Origin: Oceanomicrobium pacificus
Lineage (GTDB): Bacteria; Pseudomonadota; Alphaproteobacteria; Rhodobacterales; Rhodobacteraceae
Direction of reading: 5' to 3'
Length of the DNA: 64,000 bases
Assembly (NCBI RefSeq): GCF_009833495.1
Contig: NZ_WUWG01000003.1
Location: 868,001-932,000 of the forward strand
Positions 17,391 through 25,766 of this stretch are shown piece by piece. The notes beneath the pieces were generated by a model. That model was given only the letters and a program-made list of their open reading frames with translations. It ran no database searches and was not told where the DNA came from. Made by a program: the position numbers and the translations under genes. Position 1 is the first letter of the stretch, and each line of letters starts with the position of its first letter.

Positions 17391-17633
17391 CGGTCAGGTC
17401 CTGTCGCGGCGTCCCGCGGCGGGCCTAGCAGTTTGTGGATCAAAAGAAAACACGAAGACCGGCCGCGGACATATGTCAGCGGATAATGCAAATCCCGGAA
17501 ATGCAGCATGTCTTCGTCATGATGCCGTGATGCCACCACCGGTATCATGAATCAAGCCACAGATTGCCAGAGCGCGAGAATCAGGCCACGGTGTGACTGT
17601 GCCATCAGGCGCAACGACGATCGGGACACGTGC

Positions 17634-18068
17634 ATGCCGCCTTTAAGATTTTCCTGCGAATGCAGCCAGGTTCAGTATGAGATTTCCGGGCCGCTGCCCG
17701 AGGTGCTCGCCTGCCACTGCACGCAATGCCGCAAAAGCTCGGGCCATTACTGGGCCTCGGTCCGGGTGCAAGACGACCAGATCAAGGTCATCAGCGACAC
17801 GACGCTGGCCATCTACCAGTCGACCGACATGGCGCAGCGCGGTTTCTGCACCGCCTGCGGGTCGACCATCTCCTGGCGGCTACAGGGGCGCCCGGGGCTT
17901 CTGCTCAGCGCCGGCTGTTTCGATGACGACCTGCCCGTGCGCCTGACGGGCCACCATTTCGTCACCGAAAAGGGCAATTATTACGACCTGAAAGACGGGC
18001 TGCCGCAGGCTGAGCGGTTCGACTATCCAGCCGACCCGTCCCCTGCCCCCAGCACCGAAGAAGCCTGA
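17634..18068 (+). CDS. GFA / CENP-V family zinc protein
   Basis: About 144 residues. Zinc-binding cysteines appear in the family order: CECSQVQYE, then CHCTQCRKSSG, then CTACGSTISW. The fold is that of glutathione-dependent formaldehyde-activating enzyme (Gfa), but most family members have no proven formaldehyde activity. The chosen ATG at 17634 puts the first cysteine motif where the family usually starts. An upstream in-frame ATG at 17547 would add 29 unlikely residues. A bidirectional terminator follows. Confidence 0.85.
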   Translation: MPPLRFSCECSQVQYEISGPLPEVLACHCTQCRKSSGHYWASVRVQDDQIKVISDTTLAIYQSTDMAQRGFCTACGSTISWRLQGRPGLLLSAGCFDDDLPVRLTGHHFVTEKGNYYDLKDGLPQAERFDYPADPSPAPSTEEA

Positions 18069-18097
18069 CCGCCCGGCACCTTTCGTCCCCAAACGAA

Positions 18098-18124
18098 AAC
18101 GGCTCCGCCAAGGGCGGAGCCGTT
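18098..18124. terminator. Bidirectional intrinsic terminator
   Basis: A perfect 12-bp inverted repeat (AACGGCTCCGCC, loop AAG, GGCGGAGCCGTT) with A and T runs at its ends. It lies between the GFA gene (plus) and the porin gene (minus), whose 3' ends converge here. Confidence 0.85.
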
Positions 18125-18146
18125 CCTCGATCCAACCTGTGCGGGA

Positions 18147-18746
18147 TCAGAACTTGTAGGACACTTTGGCCTTCAGGGTGTTGACGTTCACGTCGGTCCC
18201 CAGATCGCCGTAATCCTTGAAATCGTGGTAGAGATACTCGGCACCAACGATCCAGTTGTCGGTCACGGCATAGTCGACGCCGAGGCCGGCCACATAGCCA
18301 TTGCCGCGGTCATCGCCGAGCGTGTCGCTCGACAGGTTGGCCGCTGCGGCGCCGACGGTCCCGTAGACGAGGGTCCGGCCGAAATCATAGCCGCCCTTCA
18401 GTTTCAGGCGGGCAATGCCGTCGATCGTGGCGTCCGTATTGTCGACTTCGAGATCGGCCCAGTCCACATCGAGCTCACCGCCGATGACCCAGTTGCCGAA
18501 ATCGTAATTGTAGCCGGCATGCACACCGCCGAGATAGCCTTCGGTGTCGCCGACACCGTCGACATCGCCGCGGCCATAGCCGAGTTGAGCACCACCGTAG
18601 AAACCGCTCCAGTCATAGCCCGTATCGACGACCGCGACGGGCGCGACCACGACCGGCTCGACCGGCTCTTCGAAATTCATGTTGCCTGCGTAGGCGGCGC
18701 CGGCGGAAACGCTCGACGCCAGGACGAGTGCGACTGCTTTTTTCAT
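18147..18746 (-). CDS. Omp25-like outer-membrane beta-barrel protein
   Basis: 199 residues. A signal peptide MKKAVALVLASS to about residue 20 is followed by a mature part with alternating beta-strand pattern (YDWSGFYGGAQLGYG, GYNYDFGNWVIGGE, DYAVTDNWIVGAEYLYHDF). It ends in a terminal phenylalanine (KVSYKF), the outer-membrane insertion signal. It is similar to Omp25/Omp31-type small porins of alphaproteobacteria. GGAG lies 7 bases before the ATG. It is probably expressed alone, as 320 bases separate it from tRNA-Gln. A terminator follows. Confidence 0.88.
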   Translation of the reverse strand: MKKAVALVLASSVSAGAAYAGNMNFEEPVEPVVVAPVAVVDTGYDWSGFYGGAQLGYGRGDVDGVGDTEGYLGGVHAGYNYDFGNWVIGGELDVDWADLEVDNTDATIDGIARLKLKGGYDFGRTLVYGTVGAAAANLSSDTLGDDRGNGYVAGLGVDYAVTDNWIVGAEYLYHDFKDYGDLGTDVNVNTLKAKVSYKF

Positions 18747-19070
18747 TCGTAATCTCCAATGTTCGGCACGCCGGAGCGCGCCTCAAGGGTGATCCCTGTT
18801 CGACAAATGTCGGCCCCGTGTTCGTCCGGGGTTGCAGCACAGCTAGGCCCGCTCGCGATGGAAAAAAAGAGGTGACGGCGGATTTTGTTGCACCTGCACG
18901 CGATCGGCCATTTCCCGCCCGAATGCGGCCGAAACGGCGTTGATTTCAAGCGGTTTTCCGCCCATTCGCGCCTGCGGAACCTTTTGCGTTGCCGCACGTT
19001 GGGTCAGGTGAAATTCGATCAATTCCGCCCTTGACGCGGCCAGGCGCCTTGTCTAAATGAACCGCGCTGC
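18747..19070. other. Intergenic region upstream of porin and tRNA-Gln
   Basis: 324 bases between the divergent porin and tRNA-Gln genes. The right end holds the tRNA promoter (listed separately). The porin promoter must also be here; no convincing -35/-10 pair was found for it. Nothing else is seen. Confidence 0.5.
19031..19059 (+). promoter_or_regulatory. Promoter of tRNA-Gln
   Basis: TTGACG at 19031-19036 and TAAATG at 19054-19059 with a 17-base spacer. The tRNA begins 11 bases after the -10 box. This is a near-consensus sigma-70 type promoter. Confidence 0.65.
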
Positions 19071-19144
19071 TGGGGAATAGGTTAACGGTAGACCCACGGA
19101 CTCTGACTCCGTTAGTCCTGGTTCGAATCCAGGTTCCCCAGCCA
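19071..19144 (+). tRNA. tRNA-Gln (anticodon CTG)
   Basis: 74 bases beginning TGGGGAA and ending TTCCCCAGCCA, with encoded CCA and a fully paired acceptor stem. The anticodon arm is ACGGA-CTCTGAC-TCCGT, giving CTG. The T-arm reads GGTTCGAATCC. It stands at the left border of an AT-richer accessory block, but no integrase is beside it. Confidence 0.95.
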
Positions 19145-19386
19145 AAGCTTCTACCCAAATACCAATTCATGCCGGCCGATCTGGCGACACGAAGATATCC
19201 GCCGCTCGGACGTGTACGTTAGGGTGTGCGTTTTGAATGTGCGCAGATCTGCAATCCTGCCGCGGTTTGGTGAATGGAACTGCCCGATGAATAGCTGACC
19301 ATAAAAGCGTCATGCTTCATGGCTTGGGTCAATGGTTTGCTGAAGCGAAGGACATTGGTATCAAGCAATCCGCCAACGTCATCTGC

Positions 19387-21445
19387 TCAGGGTAGCGGAT
19401 CTTCAGGCAGTACGAACTTGGGGATCAATCCTTCGGTGCAAGCCGACCTGACGGGCATTTCTGGCTGATCGAAGAAGGCCGCCGCGACATCTCTGTCGCA
19501 TTTTGAGAACAAGGTTGCACCATGGCCAGTGTTCGGGAAGCGGACAAACTGGGATCCGGATATGTTACCGGCCGCTTGTTCCGACCATGACGTGGCGGTC
19601 TGTGTGTCATTCGTTCCGGAAAAAAACCATGACAGGAACAGATCCGTTTCCGGTAACCGGAGTGTGGAAATCCTGGTCTACAGTGCCGGTCGGAAACCCA
19701 TCACATGCGCCAAGCTCAAAGACCATCGTTCGCCCTTCGCGCTCTGTGAGCCCGGGGATTCGATACTGCTCGATACGATCGAGTGCGCGTTCCGCACTGT
19801 TGAAAGGAACAGAGTCATTGCAGGTAAAAAGGCGAAGGGCAAAAGCCAGTTCGTGCAACTGCTCGGTAAATCGGTCCAGATTTCGCAATCGCCTGAATAT
19901 CTCGGCAATGTCATCGGGTGCCATCTGCACAACCAGCGACATCAGAATCTCTGCGTCGATGCCCGAAAAGTTGCGTTGGACAAACTGGCCGAGTTCATCG
20001 GACGTCGCGGGGCGCATAGGCAAAGCAACGCGCTCTGCCCCATATCCGGCATCAATCGCGGTGCTGTATGGGGCGTCTTCGAGTTGGTGAAGCGTTCTCA
20101 GGAACACTGAAGCCGGCGATGTTTCGGCTTCTCGGGCCATGTCCTGTGCCTGCTGTGCAAGCGCCGCTGCGCTGTCGCGGAGCATATCGCTTTGCGCAGC
20201 CAGACTATTGGCTCGATTGAGCAGTCGTCGTGCCCCGATGTGTCCCTCCACAAGCTGGAAAGCCGGAGGTGGGGCCGTTTCAGCTTCCGCGTATTTCATC
20301 AGGGAAATGGCCTCAAACAGTTCAGTTCGGCCTTCCTCCATTTCAGTAATCATTCGAGGCAAATACCGAACACGCCACACCGCGCCCGCTTGGTTTGCCG
20401 AAGAAAGGATCAGTTGTTCCAGCGCCTGAGCTGTCACCGGTAAGCCGCTCTCTGTCGAAAGCGGCTCTGCCAGAAGTGCGGAGAACAGATCGTTCAGACT
20501 TTCGACAAGGTTCGGGTAGGCTTCGGCACATGCCGGGTCTGAAAGGCACATTCCGTACATACCCAGAAACGCCTCTTCGTTGGTCTCCGGCAAGCGCTCA
20601 CGCCAAGCCACCTCGGTAGGCAGCACGGAGTCGAGCAGGATGGAGCGCAGTCCGGGTGGGTTCTGCCGCAGCACTTCCAACCCGAGCCGTGTGCCGTAGG
20701 AATGCCCGTAGATGTTGAAACTGTAGAAACCCCAATAATTCGGCAACGCGGACCACATCACGAGCATTGGTGACGGTGTTGTAATTTTTCAGGCCCACGC
20801 CCTGCTCGTTCAAGTGTGCGACACACAAGGGGATCAGATACTCGCTGGCTGCCGCGCCGAGATTCATTCCGGAAGAATCGGCAATATCCTCTGCCGCAGC
20901 AAAAGCCGCATCACTGTTGGCCGCGAAGACCTCATTGCATTCGATCTCGCCTGGCGAGAATCCGGAGCCGCGCTGATCAAAAACAACGACGTCTCGGCGG
21001 GCACGGAGAGTTGCCAGGCGTTCCGCCAGCGCGTTCGTCATGCTTGCAAGTTCACCACCGCCCAGACCGCCATGCAAGTAGATGACCGGATCACGTGCTG
21101 GCGACAGGCTCGTCGACCGGAGCACGCCATACATCAAGTCGATGGTTTTTCCATCTCCGTCATCATAGTCGACCGGCACTGTTAGGATGCCACAAGAATA
21201 GGTTTGGCCTTCGACTCGGTTGCGGTCTGGGTGATTACGTCAGGGCAAGAAACAGCTTTGGCGTCAGGGGACGTCGGTTGGGAATGTGCCGCACTTCCAA
21301 ACATCAACGGGGCGAGAAGACTTGAGAAAACGAAAGCGGCAGCACCCCACGAATGCGGTTCGTTCCCTGTCATCTGCCGATATGCTTCTCTATCGGCGCC
21401 GCGAGACATCGCGAAGTCAGTCTTTGAATTCGGAAAGCGAACCAT
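19387..21445 (-). pseudogene. Secreted alpha/beta hydrolase (TAP-like peptidase type), three frameshifts
   Basis: Read through in the right frames this is a ~680-residue alpha/beta hydrolase. It has an N-terminal signal-type segment (AAAFVFSSLLAP), the core VIYLHGGLGGGE, VFDQRGSGFSPG, the nucleophile elbow YGHSYGTRLG, and a TAP-like C-terminal domain with a final GHGATLFSKCDRDVAAAFF. Three indels break it. One is near 21205, where a base is missing from an A run on the coding strand. One is near 20732 with an extra base in GGGGTTT. One is at 19620-19626 with seven A instead of six on the plus strand. All lie in homopolymers, so sequencing error is as likely as decay. Start: ATG at 21445 after GGGAG. 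Confidence 0.75.
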
Positions 21446-21710
21446 GTGAGACTCCCGTAATGCGAGGCCAACGCTGGGGCGACACCTGAGACCGTAGACC
21501 AGGCGAAGGACCATGAACAGAGATGGACATTTCGCAAGGGAAATTGCCGAAAGTGAGAGAAGAAACATACCGACAGTTTGGAAGGCCCAAAAGTTAGAGT
21601 ACGATTGGCGTCGTTCCGTGCTCTACGCGCAAATTTTGAAGCGGAGGTGTCGGGTCTAGCATCGCAGAACCTGTTCAGCGGGCGCAGAGAAGAGACCTGA
21701 GAGGTACGAA

Positions 21711-22598
21711 ATGACCAACGTCATAAGAAATTGGGTGAACAAAAGGCCAATTATTTTCGCTATTTTTCTAATTTTCGTATATTTTGTATTTCTTTCCATT
21801 CCATCTTTATTTTCAAGCGGAGCATTTGGAAAAGACGAAACCAAGTCCGCGAACTCCATTGATCTGGGAGACCTGCCATTCGAATTTTTTCTGGCTGCAA
21901 GCATCGTGGCCATTATCGGGCTCGTCGGCTGGAACAAAAAAGCTCGACTAACGTCGGCGCCGGACTGGAGTGGAATCTGGGCGCCTATCGTTTTTGCTGT
22001 TTACATTGCCAGCATACTGATCCCCGGGCTGATGGCAGCCGCCGGCTCTGGCGCTCAAATCTCCGATTTGATTGCATCCATTCCCTGGGAAAAGTTCATA
22101 TTGTTCATGCTGCTTATCGGAATCTTTGAGGAAAGCCTGTTCAGGGGCGCGGTGTTTCGCGGTTTTGAGGCTGGTATTGGACCGATCTTTGCAGTGATCA
22201 TCTCATCGGTGCTTTTCGGATCAATGCACTTTGTAAACTGGATTGCCGGGCAAGCGTTGGAGTCAACGGTCGAACAAGCCATTCAGGCTGCGATGCTCGG
22301 ATTCGCGTTCGCGACCATTTCTCTTCGCATGAACTCGATCTGGTTTGGGGTCGCTGCCCACGCGCTTTTTGACGGCGTAGTGGATTTCAACGGCCAGGTT
22401 CTCGCCACTGCAGCAGATGCCGTAGCGCCATCGGATCCGTCCATTGGCCAGCCCGTGCCTCCCGTTGAGCCAGCTTCCGACACAGCAGCGCTCGCTACAG
22501 GCGCACTCAATCTGCTTCTGAGGCATTTCGAATTGGTGCTGGGCTCCATCGTACTCTGGTCGTGGTGGCGGCGGCAAAGAAGGAACCAAAGCCTCTAG
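21711..22598 (+). CDS. CPBP-family intramembrane metalloprotease (CAAX-type)
   Basis: 295 residues with about eight membrane helices. The CPBP/Abi signature is present: glutamates 140-141 with arginine 145 in FEESLFRGAV, a histidine in SMHFVNW near 173, and the C-terminal HALFDGVVDF near 217-225. These are the catalytic and metal-binding motifs of Rce1-type proteases. Bacterial members process membrane proteins or bacteriocins, or give self-immunity. GAGAGG precedes the ATG. AT-rich N-terminal codons suggest acquisition. It is next to a small two-helix protein on the other strand. Confidence 0.85.
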   Translation: MTNVIRNWVNKRPIIFAIFLIFVYFVFLSIPSLFSSGAFGKDETKSANSIDLGDLPFEFFLAASIVAIIGLVGWNKKARLTSAPDWSGIWAPIVFAVYIASILIPGLMAAAGSGAQISDLIASIPWEKFILFMLLIGIFEESLFRGAVFRGFEAGIGPIFAVIISSVLFGSMHFVNWIAGQALESTVEQAIQAAMLGFAFATISLRMNSIWFGVAAHALFDGVVDFNGQVLATAADAVAPSDPSIGQPVPPVEPASDTAALATGALNLLLRHFELVLGSIVLWSWWRRQRRNQSL

Positions 22599-22805
22599 CG
22601 TGTCCGAAGCCGTGTGATTTCCGGATCCCGTCCGAATGTTGATGGGGCCATCTGGAACACCCAGGTTTTCGTGTGCCTTGCTTTGGGCGGACCGTCGATA
22701 ATCACGAAGCCAATCTATCATCCACCCATGTCGAATCCGGTCGCAGTGACGGCCCTCCGGATCTAGACACAATGAAGGAAAAATTCATGCATCGGCTGGC
22801 GAAAG

Positions 22806-23033
22806 TCAGGCACCCGACCCATAGGGCCAAACGATATTCAAAATAAACAGGACCACAAAAAGTACAATTATTTTAACTATGGACTTCTTTTTCTTATCCA
22901 TACCCTCGAACATAGATCCCTGATCGAGACCCCAAACAACGATAACGATGATTATTATTGTCGCGATCGTATGAGGAATATCAAAAGTCACTTCAGCCCC
23001 CCCCTTTTCTGGCTTTTCGATTTCGTCGGGCAA
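22806..23033 (-). CDS. Small membrane protein, two predicted helices
   Basis: 75 residues if the TTG at 23033 is the start. There are two hydrophobic helices, about 20-38 (a run of isoleucines and valines) and 53-70, separated by a KKKK-containing loop. No ribosome site is seen before the TTG. An internal ATG at about 22910 (MFEGMDKKKK) has AGGGATCT before it and would give a single-helix product. The base composition is low GC. Its convergent position next to the CPBP protease makes a substrate or immunity relation possible but unproven. Confidence 0.5.
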   Translation of the reverse strand: MPDEIEKPEKGGAEVTFDIPHTIATIIIIVIVVWGLDQGSMFEGMDKKKKSIVKIIVLFVVLFILNIVWPYGSGA

Positions 23034-23510
23034 ATTAACAAATAAAATGGTCGATCAAAAGCGCCGAGCGCCCAATGGGTTGCGAATATCTATGTCTGCG
23101 CTTCGCCGTCAAATCGATAGAAGGTTCGAGACCGGGAAACACAGGTTGTCCCTCATTCCTCTGCCTTGGAATTCTTGCTTTCGCCATGTCCGAACTGGCG
23201 ACAAAGAAAGGCCAGTATCGCGATATTGAGCAGCGGTGTCAGCGCAGCAAGCCAGGGACGCAAGGTCTCGGGGAACCCGTCCAGCCAGACCGCTTTGCCG
23301 GACGTCACCACAATGACGCGATTGAACTGCCCGCGCATGATGCGGTTCACAGGCCGGGATTTTTGCCGCACACTCACGCGACTGGTTGATGATCGGTATG
23401 TGATCGGAGCGCCGAGCAAGCGCGGTCGATTGGGCGCTGGATCAAGGACCGAGCACCGAAAGCCTCGTGAGAAAGAGGCGCTCGAAAACAGGCGCAATGA
23501 CCGCCGGAAG
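23034..23510. other. Long spacer with a doubtful minus-strand ORF
   Basis: About 475 bases without a convincing gene. A minus-strand frame (about 23153-23338) encodes a hydrophobic tail, LRPWLAALTPLLNIAILAF, followed by CRQFGHGES. It starts at an ATG (23338) without a ribosome site. It may be the remnant of a membrane gene or chance. The promoter of the methyltransferase probably lies at the right end. Confidence 0.4.
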
Positions 23511-23522
23511 ATGGACGTCAGG

Positions 23523-24302
23523 ATGAACACAACGATCGTCGACAACCAGAGCATCGAGAGCTTCTACGACGATTTCCTGAAGTCAAAAATGATCGGCTAT
23601 CGCGTCGATGGCAACAAGCGGATCAGCCTTGCGATCGATTTCGCGCTTCGAAACATTGATGCAAATGCTTCGGTCCTCGATGTTGGATGCGGCATCGGTA
23701 TCGCGACCGAACAGATCGCCAAGAAGGCCAACCCGTCCAAGGTACTGGGGGTTGATATTGCTCCGGAGAATATCGGATACGCAAGGAAGACTGCCAGACA
23801 TCCCAACCTCGACTTCCTGTGCATCAATGCCGCCGAGAATCTGGACGCGGTGCGCGATCACTTTGCCGAGGGAATAGACGTCATCTGCATGTTCGATGTG
23901 ATCGAGCACATCAAGCCGCAGGACAGGCGGGACCTGTTTGCATCCCTGTCACGCGTTTCTAATCCCGGAGCCAGATTGATCGTCACATACCCAAGCCCCG
24001 AATACCAACTGCACATCATGGAAAACAATCCCGATGAATTGCAGATTGTCGACGAGGTCATCTACGAAAGCGACCTGATTTCCGAAGCCGGAGACGCCGG
24101 CTGGCGACTTACACGTTTTGAATATAAATCCGTCTGGTCCTCCAATCAGTATATCCACGCTGTTCTCGCAAAAAGCAGGGATTTCGGGGACCAGAAGCCC
24201 AGCCGGAGTTTGACCCTGAAAGGAGCAGCGGAACGTGTCGGAAGAAAAATCCTGAAGCCGTGGCTCCGATACAAGTATCAGATACGGCCGTTCAGGAAAT
24301 AA
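23523..24302 (+). CDS. SAM-dependent methyltransferase, class I
   Basis: About 259 residues. Motif I of the Rossmann fold is VLDVGCGIGIATEQI near residue 53, an acidic residue at the end of strand 2 follows in LGVDIAPENI, and FDVIEHIKPQDR supplies motif post II. The type is that of methyltransferases acting in glycan, lipid or small-molecule modification. The start could also be 23511. It is followed 34 bases later by a glycosyltransferase on the same strand, which suggests a joint role in surface glycan synthesis. Composition is AT-richer than the core. Confidence 0.8.
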   Translation: MNTTIVDNQSIESFYDDFLKSKMIGYRVDGNKRISLAIDFALRNIDANASVLDVGCGIGIATEQIAKKANPSKVLGVDIAPENIGYARKTARHPNLDFLCINAAENLDAVRDHFAEGIDVICMFDVIEHIKPQDRRDLFASLSRVSNPGARLIVTYPSPEYQLHIMENNPDELQIVDEVIYESDLISEAGDAGWRLTRFEYKSVWSSNQYIHAVLAKSRDFGDQKPSRSLTLKGAAERVGRKILKPWLRYKYQIRPFRK

Positions 24303-24336
24303 CCGGGAATGCGGAAATGCGGGAAAGCCACCCAAA

Positions 24337-25563
24337 TTGACTGAAAAACTGAAGATAGCACATCTGTCTTTCTCGGCCCTGCCACGGACCGTCGGCGGTT
24401 TGGAGATCGTCGTCGACAGTCTGATCCGAAGCCAGCAGGACGCCGGTCACGACGTCACATTGGTGACCCGCTGGAAGCAGCGCCAGAGGTCGGGCGATGC
24501 CGGTTTCGGTTACGATCGTCTCACGCTTGCCCCAAACCCGACACTGCCGGCTCCGCCCTATCGCTCGGTGGGCATGCGGTCGCCCGTCGCTGCAATGGTG
24601 GCCTGGTACCAATGGCGCCACAGGTTCGACATCTGGCATGTGCACTGGGTCTACCCGACGGCATGGATGGCCTTTCCCGGTCTGGACCTGCTCGGCGTGC
24701 CGTTTGTCGTGACAGCCCATGGCGCGGATATCCAGATAGATGCGGAAAGCCGATACGGGTTCCTCCAGCACGCCACACATGAGCGCAGGGTCCGCGCCCT
24801 GATGCCGCGACTCCCTGCGTTGACGGCCATATCCCCGTCCATCAGCGCGCGATATGTGGTTTTGGGTGCAGATCCAGGTTCGGTCCATCCGATCCCGAAC
24901 GGCGTTGACACCAACCGACTGTCGCGACCCGGCTCGACCAAAGAGGAAGTCAGAGCCCGTCTGAACGTTCCCCGAGGGGTCCCGATGATCCTCTCGGTGG
25001 GACGGAACGAACCGCGAAAGGGCTTCACCTACATTCCGGATACGATCGCGGCATTGAACAGCCTCGGCCGGACCGTCGTCTGGGTGGTGGTCGGGCAGCA
25101 GTCGGAGCAGCTTTTGCCGCGCGCGGCAGAAGCCGGTGTCGGGGAGCAGTTTCGCGCGCTTCCGACCATCCGAAACGCGCAAGGAAGAGAGATGCGATTC
25201 CCGCCGGACGAGCTTGTCGACTTGTATGCCGCCGCGGATATTTTGGCCTTTCCCTCCATGTCGGAGGGCATGCCGCTCACGATCATTGAAGCGATGGCGG
25301 CCGGCACACCGGTCGTCGGCAATGATGTTCCCGGCATTGCGGATATGATCGAGGATGGCGCGGACGGGGTGCTGTGCGAAGCACGAAATCCCGGCGCGAT
25401 GGCAGATGCGATCTCGGGCATTCTTGGCGACACCGCATTGGCCGCGTCTCTGTCCAGCCGCGGCAGGGAGAAGGCGCAACAGTTCGATTGGGATGCGGTT
25501 TCAGCAACCTATACAGACTTGTACTCCAGAACGATCGAGACGTGGAAAGCCAGGACATCCTGA
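24337..25563 (+). CDS. Glycosyltransferase family 4 (GT-B)
   Basis: 408 residues. The N-terminal Rossmann domain starts with HLSFSALPRTVGGLE. The C-terminal donor-binding domain shows RNEPRKGF, FPSMSEGMPLTIIEAMAAGTPVVG with the conserved E-x7-E of retaining GT4 enzymes, and VLCEARNPGAMADAI. The TTG start at 24337 is the only in-frame start before the N-terminal beta strand. GGGAAAG lies 9 bases before it. It probably works with the upstream methyltransferase. The sugar donor is unknown. Confidence 0.85.
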   Translation: MTEKLKIAHLSFSALPRTVGGLEIVVDSLIRSQQDAGHDVTLVTRWKQRQRSGDAGFGYDRLTLAPNPTLPAPPYRSVGMRSPVAAMVAWYQWRHRFDIWHVHWVYPTAWMAFPGLDLLGVPFVVTAHGADIQIDAESRYGFLQHATHERRVRALMPRLPALTAISPSISARYVVLGADPGSVHPIPNGVDTNRLSRPGSTKEEVRARLNVPRGVPMILSVGRNEPRKGFTYIPDTIAALNSLGRTVVWVVVGQQSEQLLPRAAEAGVGEQFRALPTIRNAQGREMRFPPDELVDLYAAADILAFPSMSEGMPLTIIEAMAAGTPVVGNDVPGIADMIEDGADGVLCEARNPGAMADAISGILGDTALAASLSSRGREKAQQFDWDAVSATYTDLYSRTIETWKARTS

Positions 25564-25766
25564 CCTGTTTGCCACTACAGGCACAGGGATGTCCCCGCGC
25601 ACAAGTGCCAGAAAACGACAGAAAGCAGACTGTGCCTGCACCTCTCCTATCGGCGCCGCCTATCGCGCCCCGTCACAACCGCAAAAAGAATCCCCAATCG
25701 AAAATCTGCGTCTAAGGTAAACCGTCGGCAGACCCGCAGGACGGAACGGGATCGGGAGGTAGGGAC

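Noticed and set aside
22263-22772. 169-codon minus-strand frame over the CPBP gene 3' end
   Set aside because: No recognisable domain and opposite a well-supported protease gene.
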